Source: Caulobacteraceae bacterium (GTDB lineage: Bacteria; Pseudomonadota; Alphaproteobacteria; Caulobacterales; Caulobacteraceae). From it: a stretch of 64,000 nt of DNA. Location: positions 62,001-126,000 of the forward strand of contig JAIXZX010000002.1 of NCBI GenBank assembly GCA_027489335.1, read 5' to 3'. The first letter of the stretch is position 1; each line of letters begins with the position of its first letter. Below are positions 26,212 to 34,895 of the stretch, one piece after another. The translations under genes were made by a program, and so were the position numbers. The notes beneath the pieces were generated by a model. That model did no database searches. It saw only the letters and a list, made by a program, of their open reading frames with translations, and had not been told where the DNA came from.

Positions 26212-26639
26212 CACGGCAACGGGTCGTAGGCGCCGCCGGAGACCCGGCAGACGACGCCGTTGGCCACAGCGCCACCGATGGCGAAGGCCAGGCCCACCCC
26301 CGGCGGCAGGAACAGCGGATCATCCTCGCTGGCGTCGAACACCGCCTTGGCGCCGGCCACGCTCGCTGAGGGCGCGGTGTTAGCCAGGGCGGCGGAGTCG
26401 ATCAGGGTGTCGGTGGATCCGACCCGACCATAGAGCTGACAGTGGATCACCGCCCCAGGCGCCGCCCGGGTCAGGGCGTAGGCCTTGGTGATCCGCATGC
26501 CCTGCACATTGTCGGCGGCGGGCACCACCTCCACCGCATGGGTGGGGGCGTGGAACGCGGTCTCCGCAGTCGTCGCCACCGCCACATAGGCGATGGGCCG
26601 CTGCACGGCGATGAACTGGTTGGTGGCGATGGCGCTCAT
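26211..26639 (-). CDS. Phage virion-associated protein, unknown
   Basis: The 142-residue protein is a likely beta-sandwich with no signal peptide (PIAYVAVATTAETAFHAPTHAVEVVP..., FLPPGVGLAFAIGGAVANG). Position between the two fibre-type proteins suggests a tail or decoration protein. No family was recognised. Confidence 0.55.
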   Translation of the reverse strand: MSAIATNQFIAVQRPIAYVAVATTAETAFHAPTHAVEVVPAADNVQGMRITKAYALTRAAPGAVIHCQLYGRVGSTDTLIDSAALANTAPSASVAGAKAVFDASEDDPLFLPPGVGLAFAIGGAVANGVVCRVSGGAYDPLP

Positions 26640-26648
26640 GGGCTCTCC

Positions 26649-27254
26649 TCAGCCGAAATAGGCCAGGGCCGCGGCGCGCCGCTCGGCGGCGGCGGCCTGC
26701 TGGGCCTGGTCGTGGACATAGTCAGGAAGGGTGGTGACGAGCCGCCAGCCGGCGTCTTCGCCGTCCGTGGCCACCACCTTGCCGGCGTTGCCGGTCTGGG
26801 CCGGCAGGGCCCCGGCGTTGTACGTCCAGGCCACGGCCTCGACATAGGCCTTGAAGCCCAGACCCCCGACGCCGAGCGCGAAGACATCGCCGCCGTCACA
26901 GGCCACCAGCGCCACGTCCTGCGGGTCGACGACCGCCACGGCGCCGGCCCCTGTCGTCAGCGTCAACGGGCCGCTGGCTCCGTTCCGGACCAGGTAGATC
27001 TTGCTCGCCGCCGGCAGGGTCACCGTCGCCGGCCCTGCGCCGGAAAAATCCAGCATGGCCCGCCGAGCCTCATCGTCGGCGGCGTTGGCGCTGGTCAGCA
27101 CATGGTCGCCGTTCAGGGTGATCACGCTGCGTCCGGCGATCGCCTGGTCCAGCCGGTCTATGACCGTGTTCAGCCGCGGCGCGCCCCAGGTGTTCAGGTT
27201 CTCCCCGGCCGCCTGCATCTCCAGGCGCAGGGAGGGGGTGTAGGTCGAAGGCAT
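26649..27254 (-). CDS. Phage tail-fibre N-terminal-like protein
   Basis: This 201-residue protein begins PSTYTPSLRLEMQAAGENLNTWG, a start shared by small fibre or virion-attachment proteins of many phages, followed by a beta-rich part (KIYLVRNGASGPLTLTTGAGAVAVVDPQDVALVAC) of the type that forms trimeric fibre stalks. It ends with an Ala-rich helix. It probably anchors the receptor-binding apparatus. The role is inferred from pattern and position. Confidence 0.65.
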   Translation of the reverse strand: MPSTYTPSLRLEMQAAGENLNTWGAPRLNTVIDRLDQAIAGRSVITLNGDHVLTSANAADDEARRAMLDFSGAGPATVTLPAASKIYLVRNGASGPLTLTTGAGAVAVVDPQDVALVACDGGDVFALGVGGLGFKAYVEAVAWTYNAGALPAQTGNAGKVVATDGEDAGWRLVTTLPDYVHDQAQQAAAAERRAAALAYFG

Positions 27255-27493
27255 CAGATGACAGCTCCCGTATCTTGCCGCACCCAGGCGCTTCCATCCG
27301 AGATCGCCAGGGTGGAAAGGTCAGCCACCAGCACCAGGGTCTGCGGCCAGGCCTGCGCCGGCGGCAGGTCGGCGGCGGCGCACGCGAACAGCGGCATCGG
27401 CGCGCCAGGCGCGCTCAGCGCCCTCACGGCCTCCACCAACGCTCGCAACAGGGGCCGAAGCGCCGGTGGAACCTCTGGCCCCACGCTCAGCAT
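27254..27493 (-). CDS. Small phage protein, unknown
   Basis: The 79-residue protein has an N-terminal helix and a C-terminal beta region ending SDGSAWVRQDTGAVI, which looks like a short virion or fibre-associated motif. It overlaps its neighbours by 1 and 7 bases. No family recognised. Confidence 0.5.
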   Translation of the reverse strand: MLSVGPEVPPALRPLLRALVEAVRALSAPGAPMPLFACAAADLPPAQAWPQTLVLVADLSTLAISDGSAWVRQDTGAVI

Positions 27494-28110
27494 GCCAGGG
27501 CCTCGCGGCTGGGCAGTTCAGTGACCAGCCGGGCCATCCCGTGCCGACGCGCGTCAGCCGCGCGGGCCTGGGCCAGCGCCATCTCGAACCGCGCCCCGAA
27601 ATGCCCGGCCATCTCCCCGTCCCGCAGATAGGGACAGGCCTCGGCCAGAGCCGCGAACAGATAGAGGTCCGGATGCTCGACCAGGACCGCGTTGGTCGGC
27701 GTCTCGGCGCTCAGCGCCAGCCGCCCTACCTGCCGCAGCACGAAACCGATCTCCTGATCGCAAGGGCGGTCGAGCACGATCGCCCGAGCCTCCAGGCTCC
27801 AGTAGTCCGGCCGACCGCGCACATCATTCCAGGGTAACAGGCCGGCCGCCCGATAGCGCATCGGTCGCCGCTCGGGCCCGTCTTCCCGCCACAGGCCCAG
27901 CGCCTCCCGGCAATCGGCGGGCAGGTCCAGGCTCCGCGCCCCCGGCGAGGCGGTCAGGCTCACCTCGGACTCCATCACCGCCAGCCTCAGCTCGCGGTTC
28001 ATCCGCGCCTCGGCCAGGGTGATGAAGTCGCCCGCCCGCCCGGCCAGGTCGCTCCGCTCCAGCCAGTCGGCCACGGCGGTCTTCAGGTCGTCATAGGTTG
28101 TGAGCGCCAT
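27487..28110 (-). CDS. Phage head-tail adaptor protein
   Basis: The 207-residue protein begins LTTYDDLKTAVADWLERSDL and continues FITLAEARMNRELR, the recognisable start of podovirus adaptor proteins (P22 gp4-like role). Adaptor proteins close the portal after packaging and attach the tail. Position directly after the coat gene in transcription order fits. No enzymatic motif is seen. Confidence 0.75.
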   Translation of the reverse strand: MALTTYDDLKTAVADWLERSDLAGRAGDFITLAEARMNRELRLAVMESEVSLTASPGARSLDLPADCREALGLWREDGPERRPMRYRAAGLLPWNDVRGRPDYWSLEARAIVLDRPCDQEIGFVLRQVGRLALSAETPTNAVLVEHPDLYLFAALAEACPYLRDGEMAGHFGARFEMALAQARAADARRHGMARLVTELPSREALAC

Positions 28111-28187
28111 GCGCCCTCCTCCCTGCCAGACGGGCGGCGCCGGGCCAGGCCCGCGCCGCCCCGGTTCGTGTGAAACGGCGGGTGGGC

Positions 28188-29384
28188 CTAGTTGTTGGCC
28201 AGGCGGCAGGCCAGCTGCGGGCGCAGGGTCTGGAAGCCGTAGAGGACGTCCAGGCGACAGGGGAACTTGTCGTTGTTGATGTCGTACTGCCGCACGATCC
28301 GCATGGAGACCCCGTCGAAGACCTCGCGCGCAGCGAAGTCCACGCCCCGGGGCATCACCATGTCGGCGGTGGCGAAGGCGAAGGCGCCCTTGTGATAGGC
28401 CATGGAGATCCCGTGGGCCGCCCCGCCCGTCCCGGCCACCTGGATCGGCGCATTGTCGCCCGGCGCGTTCGACACGTTCTGCGCGGCGCCCGACGTGACG
28501 ATGGCCGGCGAGATCTGCAGGCTGGCCACGCCCGAGCCGTTGGAGCTGGCGTCGGCCCGGACCACGAACTGCTGCTGCACGCCGGTGGACTGCTTCGTCT
28601 CCGGATGCACCCGGAAGACGCCGGTGATCGTGAACACATCACCCGCCTTCAGGACCGGCGAGCTGTTGGACCAGCCGTCGGTGGCCAGCGTCCCGCCCGT
28701 CTGGCCAGCCCCATTCACCGCCGGCGAGCCGGCCTTGCTCCCCACCGTGTGGGACGGCCACAGCGTGTTCTCCATGAAGTCGAAGCCGGCGCTGCGGCCC
28801 ATGAAGCCCTCACGGTACTGCTTGGAGATGCTGGCCTTGTCGTTGAACAGGCCCTTCAGGGCGTCCACCAGGTCCACATTGTCCTGGGTGTTCAGGTTGC
28901 AGGTCCGCCCGGCCAGGGGCGCCAGATTGTCCACCAGGATCTTCCGGCCCTGCAGGATCTTGGCGAAGCTGGCCGCCGCCCCCTGATTGTTCACCTGGTT
29001 GTGGACGTCCTTGTACATGCCCATGGCGTCGGCCTCGATATTGGCCGCCAGCACGCTCATGGCCGGTTCGATGATCCGCTCGGAGAAGTCGTCCAGGGAC
29101 AGGGTCAGGTCCACCGAGGTGAAGTTCAGATCCACCCCCTTCTGGGTCTGCACCTTCAGCTCGACGTTGGTTTCGGTGGTGTCCTGGGCGTCCAGGGTCG
29201 GGCCGGTGCGCACCACATACTGGTTGGGCAGGCGCACCTTCAGCGTGTCGCCCACCTTGGCGCCCTGACGCGCGAAGCTGTCGTCATATTCCCGCGTGAT
29301 TGAACCCACGAAGTTCAGCTTCTGGTGCAGCACACGCAGGGCCTCGCGGGTGACCGCGGTCGGGGAAAGCAGCGAATTGGCCAT
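28188..29384 (-). CDS. P22-like major coat protein
   Basis: This 398-residue protein matches the P22 coat protein family: ANSLLSPTAVTREALRVLHQKLNFVGSITREYDD at the start, KVGDTLKVRLPNQYVVRTG, then FTSVDLTLSLDDFSERIIEPAMS and a C-terminal beta part. HK97-fold coat proteins of this type assemble with a scaffold and form T=7 icosahedra. This is the strongest single marker that the cassette is of short-tailed P22-type origin. The gene is complete. Confidence 0.9.
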   Translation of the reverse strand: MANSLLSPTAVTREALRVLHQKLNFVGSITREYDDSFARQGAKVGDTLKVRLPNQYVVRTGPTLDAQDTTETNVELKVQTQKGVDLNFTSVDLTLSLDDFSERIIEPAMSVLAANIEADAMGMYKDVHNQVNNQGAAASFAKILQGRKILVDNLAPLAGRTCNLNTQDNVDLVDALKGLFNDKASISKQYREGFMGRSAGFDFMENTLWPSHTVGSKAGSPAVNGAGQTGGTLATDGWSNSSPVLKAGDVFTITGVFRVHPETKQSTGVQQQFVVRADASSNGSGVASLQISPAIVTSGAAQNVSNAPGDNAPIQVAGTGGAAHGISMAYHKGAFAFATADMVMPRGVDFAAREVFDGVSMRIVRQYDINNDKFPCRLDVLYGFQTLRPQLACRLANN

Positions 29385-29483
29385 GAGGTCTCGTCTTCCT
29401 TGAGAATGGAATGCGGGTCGGCGCGGCTGCGCCGGTCGGGTTGTCGGATAGGGATCAGGCGCGCACGTGCGCCCGGCGCGGGT

Positions 29484-30299
29484 CTACCGCCCCGCCATGG
29501 CCTGGACGTTCCTGCGGCGCATCCATTCGGCTGCGCCCATGTCGTCGCGCACGGCGCTGGCCGGGGCCGAGCCGCCGCCCACCTGCACGGCCGGACGCAC
29601 CTGCATGGCCGGCGCCCGGGCCGGCGCAGCGCCCGACTGGGGCGCTTGGGTCTGCGCGTGCAGCGCCGCTTCCCCCTGCTGGGCCCGGTGCAGGATCATC
29701 CACAGCCGGGGATCGGCCACCTCGCGCAGCTCCTCCAGGGTGACGCCAAAGGCCTGGGCGTATTCCACCAGTTTGGCCGCCACCTCCGGCGACCAGCCCT
29801 CGATCTGGCCGGCCAGGACCCGGCCGGTCTCCTCCAGCTCGATCCGCGCCCGTTCGCCGGCTGCGGCCCGGGCCATCTCGTCCTGCTGGGCCAGGGCCTG
29901 GCCATAGGCCTCGCGGGCCTGAGCGACATCGTTCGCCTGCGCCCACAGCGCCTGGGCCAGCTGCGGGTCCTGCTGGCTCAGCGCCTGCCAGTCGACGCCC
30001 TCGAACTGCGCCAACTGCTGCTCCAGCGCGATCAGCACCGCCCGGTCCTGCGCGCTGGCGCTGGCGAGCTCGGCCTCCAGTTCCATCATCTTCGCCCGCT
30101 CGGCCAGGGCCCGGCGCTCGGCCGCCACCGCCTGAGCGGCGCTTTCATGATCGATATTGGCCATCAGCTGCGCCTTCAGCGCCCGCGGCAGGCGATAGAA
30201 CTGCCCGCCGTGCTCGATCTCCTCGATCGCGTCAGCCTCTGCGCCGGAGCCAAGCAGGCGCGGGTCGGCGCCGCCCGGAAGGGTCGGGTCTTGCATCAT
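29484..30299 (-). CDS. Probable phage scaffolding protein
   Basis: The 271-residue protein is almost all helix and rich in Ala, Gln and Glu (residues 60-200), with disordered ends, as scaffolding proteins are. It lies directly upstream of the coat gene in transcription order, where P22-type phages keep their scaffold. Neither enzyme motif nor membrane segment is present. The call rests on composition and position. Confidence 0.7.
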   Translation of the reverse strand: MMQDPTLPGGADPRLLGSGAEADAIEEIEHGGQFYRLPRALKAQLMANIDHESAAQAVAAERRALAERAKMMELEAELASASAQDRAVLIALEQQLAQFEGVDWQALSQQDPQLAQALWAQANDVAQAREAYGQALAQQDEMARAAAGERARIELEETGRVLAGQIEGWSPEVAAKLVEYAQAFGVTLEELREVADPRLWMILHRAQQGEAALHAQTQAPQSGAAPARAPAMQVRPAVQVGGGSAPASAVRDDMGAAEWMRRRNVQAMAGR

Positions 30300-30363
30300 G
30301 GGTCATGTCCTTGGAATTCGGGCGGCTAGGCCGCGCCGGCTCAATCGTGCGAGGCGACAGGCC

Positions 30364-30582
30364 TCAGTCGGTTTCCGGCCAGGCCTCGTCTGGCGACAGG
30401 CTGACCCGCGGCAGGGTCTCCAGCTGCGGACGCACCGCCGCATGCCGCTCATCGGCCAGCACAGCCGGCGACAATGCAAAGGCCCCCGCGTGCGCGCCGG
30501 CCAGGATCCGCCGAGGCTTCAGGTGCGGCCCGGCGATCGCCTCAGCCAGACCCTCGTCCATCAGCAGCAGGGTCACGCCCAT
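30364..30582 (-). CDS. Small phage protein, unknown
   Basis: A 72-residue protein starting MGVTLLLMDEGLAEAI overlaps the stop of the preceding gene by 10 bases, so translation is probably coupled. Mixed helix and strand, soluble. No family recognised; the longer frame upstream is not supported. Confidence 0.5.
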   Translation of the reverse strand: MGVTLLLMDEGLAEAIAGPHLKPRRILAGAHAGAFALSPAVLADERHAAVRPQLETLPRVSLSPDEAWPETD

Positions 30583-31370
30583 GATCCGACCTCCGCCAGA
30601 TATTGACCCAGGGCCGAATGGAGCACTCTTCCCTGTCCAGGAGTCACGCCAGCGCCGAAGTGCGCCGCCGCCAGACGCCAACTGCTCAGCGACCCCTCTG
30701 ACCCGCTCGCCGCGTAGCCGTGCAGGATCAGCCGCTGAGCCGCCACTGTGGTGATCTCGTCAACAGGCTCGCCGATCAGCACCCCATCCTTGAGCACCTG
30801 GTAAACATCGGCCGCCCGGCGGCTCATCATGGTATGGCCCAGGCCGCTGGGAACCCCGAACTGGCGATTTGACGTGCAGTTCGATCGCGTGGTCGCCTGG
30901 CCGGCGCTACTGCGCGGATGGATCCGATTGCGAGAATTGCCGAAGGCGCAGCCGCCGCTCTCACCCGTTACCGCCCAGACTCCGGCATGGTGGTCCGCCG
31001 CCTGATAGAGGCCATCCCCTTGAATGAAGCCGGTTTCCAAGTAGCTGGTGGCTCCATCGCCCTCATAGCCTGACCAGGGGACGAAGACGGGACTGTTCAC
31101 CGGCGAGAGCCCGCCAAGCGCCGGCTGAGCCCAGTTGACCCCGGCCGCCTGCACGTCCCCCGCCGCCATCACGAACAGGGCGTCCAGGCGGCTCCAGATC
31201 TCTGCCGCGATCAGGGCCGAGATCAGCTGGTCGATTGCCGCCGCCTGCTGGGATCCCGGCTTCACAGCCATCTGCCCGATCACCGTCTCTGTCTGCGCCC
31301 GCAGGGCGCGCGCGCCGTGCACGGCGACGCCGCTCGCCACGCCGCGCGCCAGCCTGCAGACTCCGCTCAT
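30573..31370 (-). CDS. Phage protein, possible LamG/concanavalin-like domain
   Basis: The 265-residue protein has an N-terminal helical part (residues 1-70) and a C-terminal beta-rich part with GYEGDGATSYLETGF, CAFGNSRN, VYQVLKDGVLIGEP and LSSWRLAAAHFGAG, an order that resembles jelly-roll (LamG-like) domains annotated in phage capsid or tail decorations. The gene is tightly coupled to both neighbours. The fold is a guess from strand pattern. Confidence 0.6.
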   Translation of the reverse strand: MSGVCRLARGVASGVAVHGARALRAQTETVIGQMAVKPGSQQAAAIDQLISALIAAEIWSRLDALFVMAAGDVQAAGVNWAQPALGGLSPVNSPVFVPWSGYEGDGATSYLETGFIQGDGLYQAADHHAGVWAVTGESGGCAFGNSRNRIHPRSSAGQATTRSNCTSNRQFGVPSGLGHTMMSRRAADVYQVLKDGVLIGEPVDEITTVAAQRLILHGYAASGSEGSLSSWRLAAAHFGAGVTPGQGRVLHSALGQYLAEVGSWA

Positions 31371-31681
31371 TGGCTCAGGCGGTAGTTCACCGCCCCCGAG
31401 CTAAGGGCCGTGCAGTTCAGCCGATAGAGCACGCCAGCCTCCGGCTCCTCCATCACCACCGAGATCGGCGCGGCATAGGCCGCCGGCGTGCCCGCTCTGT
31501 CGCGGGAGCACTCCAGCCAGGTCACGCCGCCGTCGAAGGAGCGCTCCACCTGCACGCTGCCGGAGAAGGTTCCCCACAGTGACAGGTTGAATCTGCGCGG
31601 GGCGCCTGGTCGAGAGTCGGGCGCAAATCGCTCGCTTGGGCCCGTCGCTGTGAACGCGCCCGTCACCTTGCCGGTGGCCAT
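31367..31681 (-). CDS. Phage beta-sandwich protein, unknown
   Basis: The 104-residue protein has the strand pattern FNLSLWGTFSGSVQVERSFDGGVTWLECSRD, common to small decoration or head-associated proteins of phages. It overlaps the following gene by four bases and lies 33 bases after the portal stop. No specific family is assigned. Confidence 0.6.
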   Translation of the reverse strand: MATGKVTGAFTATGPSERFAPDSRPGAPRRFNLSLWGTFSGSVQVERSFDGGVTWLECSRDRAGTPAAYAAPISVVMEEPEAGVLYRLNCTALSSGAVNYRLSQ

Positions 31682-31714
31682 GTGCTTGATCCTTGAGACG
31701 TCTGGAAAGAAAGG

Positions 31715-33616
31715 TCAGTCGGCGGGACGCGCGGCGCCCGCCACCTTCAGCCGGTTGGTCTCGGCTTCGAAGGCGGCGATCTCCAGCTTGCGGGTCTCCA
31801 GCGCCTGGTCGCGCGCCATGCCCTCCAGCTTCTGGTTGGCGCCCGCCAGGGCCTGGGATAGCTTCTCGATGGCCGCCCGGGCCTCGCCAAGCTCCGGCGC
31901 CTCGCCCCGCACCTGCGCCGGCAGCAGGCTCGACAGCCGCTGGGCGATCTCGTCGGCGCCGGGCCAGTCCAGATTTCGCGCCAGCAGGTCGCCGATCACC
32001 GGCGCGGCCGCCGGATATGCCCGGATCAGCTCGATCATCTGGGTCGCCGCCTCTTCCCGGCGGCTGGTGAAGCTGGGCCCGGCCCGCACCGTCAGGTCAT
32101 ACTTGCCGACGCTCAGATCGTAGATGCGCTTCACCTCGCGCACCTGGCCCTGGGCGTCGGTCTCGCGCACCGACAACGGCTGGTTCACCGCGACCGGCTT
32201 CGCCTCGCCGCTCGGCCCCAGCACGCGCACCACACGCGGGGCTGCGTACACCTTGGGGATCAGGTCGATCAGGATCCGCCCGGCGTGCCGGATCGCCCGG
32301 CTCAGATTGTCGATATAGTGGAAGGTGGAAACGTCCCCCTCCCGCTGGCGGGCCATGATCGCCCGACCGCTGGTCTCGTTGGACCGCGCGCCTAAGCTGG
32401 CGTCATGCAGGCCCATGATCGCCTTCATGTCGTCGCTGGCGTTCAGCGCCTCCTGCAGCGCGCCGGCCGGCACGCCGGCGAAGGGTTGGCGCATCGGCGG
32501 CTCGGGGCCGTCATACTCCAGATAGGCGTGGGTCTGCACATTGGCCGTGGCCCACTTCTCGGCGTCGGTCTCGAACGCCCCCTTCCGTCCGATGAACGGC
32601 GCCTTGGGCGCCAGGGCCACCAGCTCGGTGGTCGTGGTCCGCCAGTAGTTGAACATCCGCTGCGGGTCCTTGGCGTCGCGGACCAGGCTGCGTAGCCGTC
32701 GCCGGCCATCGATCCGCAGCTCCTCGCCAAAGACCGGCACGATGGGGATGAACCGTCCGGCCCAGTCCACGGTCTCCAGCACCTCGGCGCCGGTGACCAC
32801 ATGCTGCATCACCCTGTGGCTCGCCACCTCCCGCGGCGCGCCCACGATGCTGACGCCCAGGGCGTCGAACAGCCCCTTCTGCGCCTCGTAGGCGGTAAGC
32901 TCGATCACCTGCCCGTCGCTTAAGGCCACGATCTTGCGGGCTGCCGCCTCGCGCCGCCAGAACTCGGCCACCGTCACCCGGTCGCCGTCGCCCCAGGCCT
33001 CGGCCAGACCGCCATAGCCAGCCCCCGACCAGTCCGCCGCTTCGGCCCCCTTCCAGCGGGCCTGGAACGCCGAGCGCGGCAGGCTGTCGACCACAAAGGC
33101 GGTGTTCCAGTCGGAGGAGTCGGCAGCTGTGGAGTCCGGGTCGCCATAGACGCTGAACGGATCGGCCACCCGCTCGATGACGATGTCCTGCTCGAAGCTG
33201 TCGTCCCGGGCGTAGCGGGTGTTGATCCGGAAATAGCCGAAGCCGCAGGTGACGGCGAAATCCAGGGCCGTGTCATAGGCGACCTCGGCGTCGCTCGACT
33301 GCTCGATATGGCGGATCAGGCCGTTGAAGATCTCGGCGGTCTGCGGATCGGCGCCGTCGTCCACCGGATGGCAGGCGATGGCCGGCTTGTTCAGCCGCGC
33401 ATCATTGACCACCTGGCGGATGAAGGCCGGCAGCCGGTTGATGGTCAGGCAGGGCCGCCCGTCCAGCTCCCGGTCCCGCCGCACCTTCTCCGGCCACTGC
33501 TCGCCCAGCCTGGCGAACCGCAGGTCATCGCGGGCCTCCTCGCGGATCTCGGCCTCATGGGCCTGCACGCGCTCAAACGCGTCACGGGCGTCACGCAGGA
33601 TGTCGTCATGGGTCAT
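31715..33616 (-). CDS. P22-like portal protein
   Basis: The 633-residue protein fits the P22 portal family in length and in landmarks: a helical N-terminus with FARLGEQWPEKVRRDRELDGRPCLTINRLPAFIRQVVND, then RADFTWIN-type segments replaced here by GYFRINTRYARDDSFEQDIVIERV, and a C-terminal helical part. Portal proteins form the dodecameric ring through which the terminase pumps DNA. Start GTCATG with a weak upstream hairpin at 33631-33650. Confidence 0.87.
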   Translation of the reverse strand: MTHDDILRDARDAFERVQAHEAEIREEARDDLRFARLGEQWPEKVRRDRELDGRPCLTINRLPAFIRQVVNDARLNKPAIACHPVDDGADPQTAEIFNGLIRHIEQSSDAEVAYDTALDFAVTCGFGYFRINTRYARDDSFEQDIVIERVADPFSVYGDPDSTAADSSDWNTAFVVDSLPRSAFQARWKGAEAADWSGAGYGGLAEAWGDGDRVTVAEFWRREAAARKIVALSDGQVIELTAYEAQKGLFDALGVSIVGAPREVASHRVMQHVVTGAEVLETVDWAGRFIPIVPVFGEELRIDGRRRLRSLVRDAKDPQRMFNYWRTTTTELVALAPKAPFIGRKGAFETDAEKWATANVQTHAYLEYDGPEPPMRQPFAGVPAGALQEALNASDDMKAIMGLHDASLGARSNETSGRAIMARQREGDVSTFHYIDNLSRAIRHAGRILIDLIPKVYAAPRVVRVLGPSGEAKPVAVNQPLSVRETDAQGQVREVKRIYDLSVGKYDLTVRAGPSFTSRREEAATQMIELIRAYPAAAPVIGDLLARNLDWPGADEIAQRLSSLLPAQVRGEAPELGEARAAIEKLSQALAGANQKLEGMARDQALETRKLEIAAFEAETNRLKVAGAARPAD

Positions 33617-33630
33617 GCAAACGCCCTTTG

Positions 33631-33650
33631 GCGTCCCAAGCCGGGGACGC
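33631..33650 (-). other. Small hairpin before the portal gene
   Basis: A perfect 7-bp stem GCGTCCC / GGGACGC with a 6-nt loop sits 15-34 bases before the portal start codon on the minus strand. There is no T tract, so it is more likely a translation- or stability-affecting element in the leader than a terminator. Confidence 0.3.
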
Positions 33651-33691
33651 TCTGTCAGAGAATTCCGATTTTCCTTAGGTCCGTCGGGCTC

Positions 33692-34261
33692 TTAGCCCGC
33701 CGTCTTCACAAACGCCGCGCCGTCCCAGGCGAAGGCTTCGTCCTCGCCGCCCGCGGCCTTCACGACCAGAGATGGGCGTCCGCCCCGCCAGGGTTTGCGC
33801 ACGGCCAGGGCGCGTCCCGGTAACGCCGCGACCGGCAGCGGCGGCGTCAACCGGACCGCCTCGCCACCCGCCGGAAAGGCGAAGACCGCAAAAGTCTCAA
33901 AGGTCTCATTCACCAGGATCGCCGCCTGGTCGTCCCGCCCTTCGCCGTCGAAATCGGCCTGCACGGCAAAGCGCTGATAGTGGTCGAGCGCCTCCCGCCA
34001 CGCCGCATCGCCATCGTAGCCCGGCCGCATTTCGGCCGCCGTGCGGAACACCCAGCCCTCCGGCGGGGCTACGGTCAGTCGCGGCATGTGACAGGCCATA
34101 TCGCCCGCCACGCCGCCATTGTTCCGACAGCGTTGCGGATACTCAGCCCCGCGGCCCAGGCAGCCCACCGTGCAGGAGCCCATCAGCAGCAGCACCATGA
34201 CCACTGACAGCAGACAGCCCCGCAAGATTCGTCCGACCGGAATGGGGGGCGGCTCGATCAC
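33692..34261 (-). CDS. Cargo-like protein with FG-GAP/Ca-binding-type motif (copy 1)
   Basis: The 189-residue protein starts with GTG (overlapping the previous stop as GTGA). It has a hydrophobic N-terminal segment (LRGCLLSVVMVLLLMGSC), so it is anchored in or exported across the membrane. Around residue 120 it has QADFDGEGRDDQAAILV, the acidic loop motif of FG-GAP/VCBS-type repeats, and it ends with FAWDGAAFV. It is clearly a paralogue of the next gene in the region (34258-34815). It is not a virion gene by appearance and may be a passenger between terminase and portal. Confidence 0.65.
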   Translation of the reverse strand: MIEPPPIPVGRILRGCLLSVVMVLLLMGSCTVGCLGRGAEYPQRCRNNGGVAGDMACHMPRLTVAPPEGWVFRTAAEMRPGYDGDAAWREALDHYQRFAVQADFDGEGRDDQAAILVNETFETFAVFAFPAGGEAVRLTPPLPVAALPGRALAVRKPWRGGRPSLVVKAAGGEDEAFAWDGAAFVKTAG

Positions 34262-34815
34262 GGCGCCACCTCCGCCAGGCGATCCCCGCGCCAGGCGAAG
34301 ACCATGTCCCGCCTCTGCCCGTTGATTGTCTGTCGCAGTGTGATCTGCGGCGCCCTCTCGGTCTCGTCTGGGGGCCCCTCCATACTGAGGGAAACCTCTG
34401 AGACGTCAGCGACCCGCTGAGCGTCGGTCAGCGCCACGGCCCGATCCCCGGCAAAGTCGTCCTTGGCGTAGAAGACGAATAGCTGAAACTGCGTCATCGA
34501 CGGGTCCACCAGGATCCGCGCCAGATCCTCCGCGCCGTCGCCATCGAGATCGACGCCCGCCGCCCTCAGGGACTCCCAGTCCTCAGCGCGCCCCGTCAGC
34601 GCCGCCAGCTCATCGGATTCGACGGCCTGCCAACCACGCGGCTGAAGACCCAAGGACCCGCCGCTGTCGTAGCAGACCCCCTTCTTCCAATAGCCAACGT
34701 TGTCGAAGCAGCGATCACCAATCAGGAAGTCGCCCGCGGCGTAGCCGCAGCTGCCGGCGCTCAGCATCGCCGCCCCGGCCGCCACCCACCGCCACTGCCG
34801 CCACGTCCAAGTCAT
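34258..34815 (-). CDS. Cargo-like protein with FG-GAP/Ca-binding-type motif (copy 2)
   Basis: The 185-residue protein has an N-terminal hydrophobic segment, five or so cysteines, then VDLDGDGAEDLARILVD (a DxDGDG-type loop) and the C-terminal MVFAWRGDRLAEV, matching the same positions in its paralogue at 33692. The two coding sequences are coupled by a GTGA overlap. Probably exported. Function unknown; presence of a tandem pair inside a phage cassette suggests a selected accessory role. Confidence 0.65.
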   Translation of the reverse strand: MTWTWRQWRWVAAGAAMLSAGSCGYAAGDFLIGDRCFDNVGYWKKGVCYDSGGSLGLQPRGWQAVESDELAALTGRAEDWESLRAAGVDLDGDGAEDLARILVDPSMTQFQLFVFYAKDDFAGDRAVALTDAQRVADVSEVSLSMEGPPDETERAPQITLRQTINGQRRDMVFAWRGDRLAEVAP

Positions 34816-34895
34816 AGGGTCCTCAACGCGCCGGACAGTCCCAACGCCAAGCTTTAGAACATATTGTGAACATGAGCTTGCGAGGTCGTCAACTC

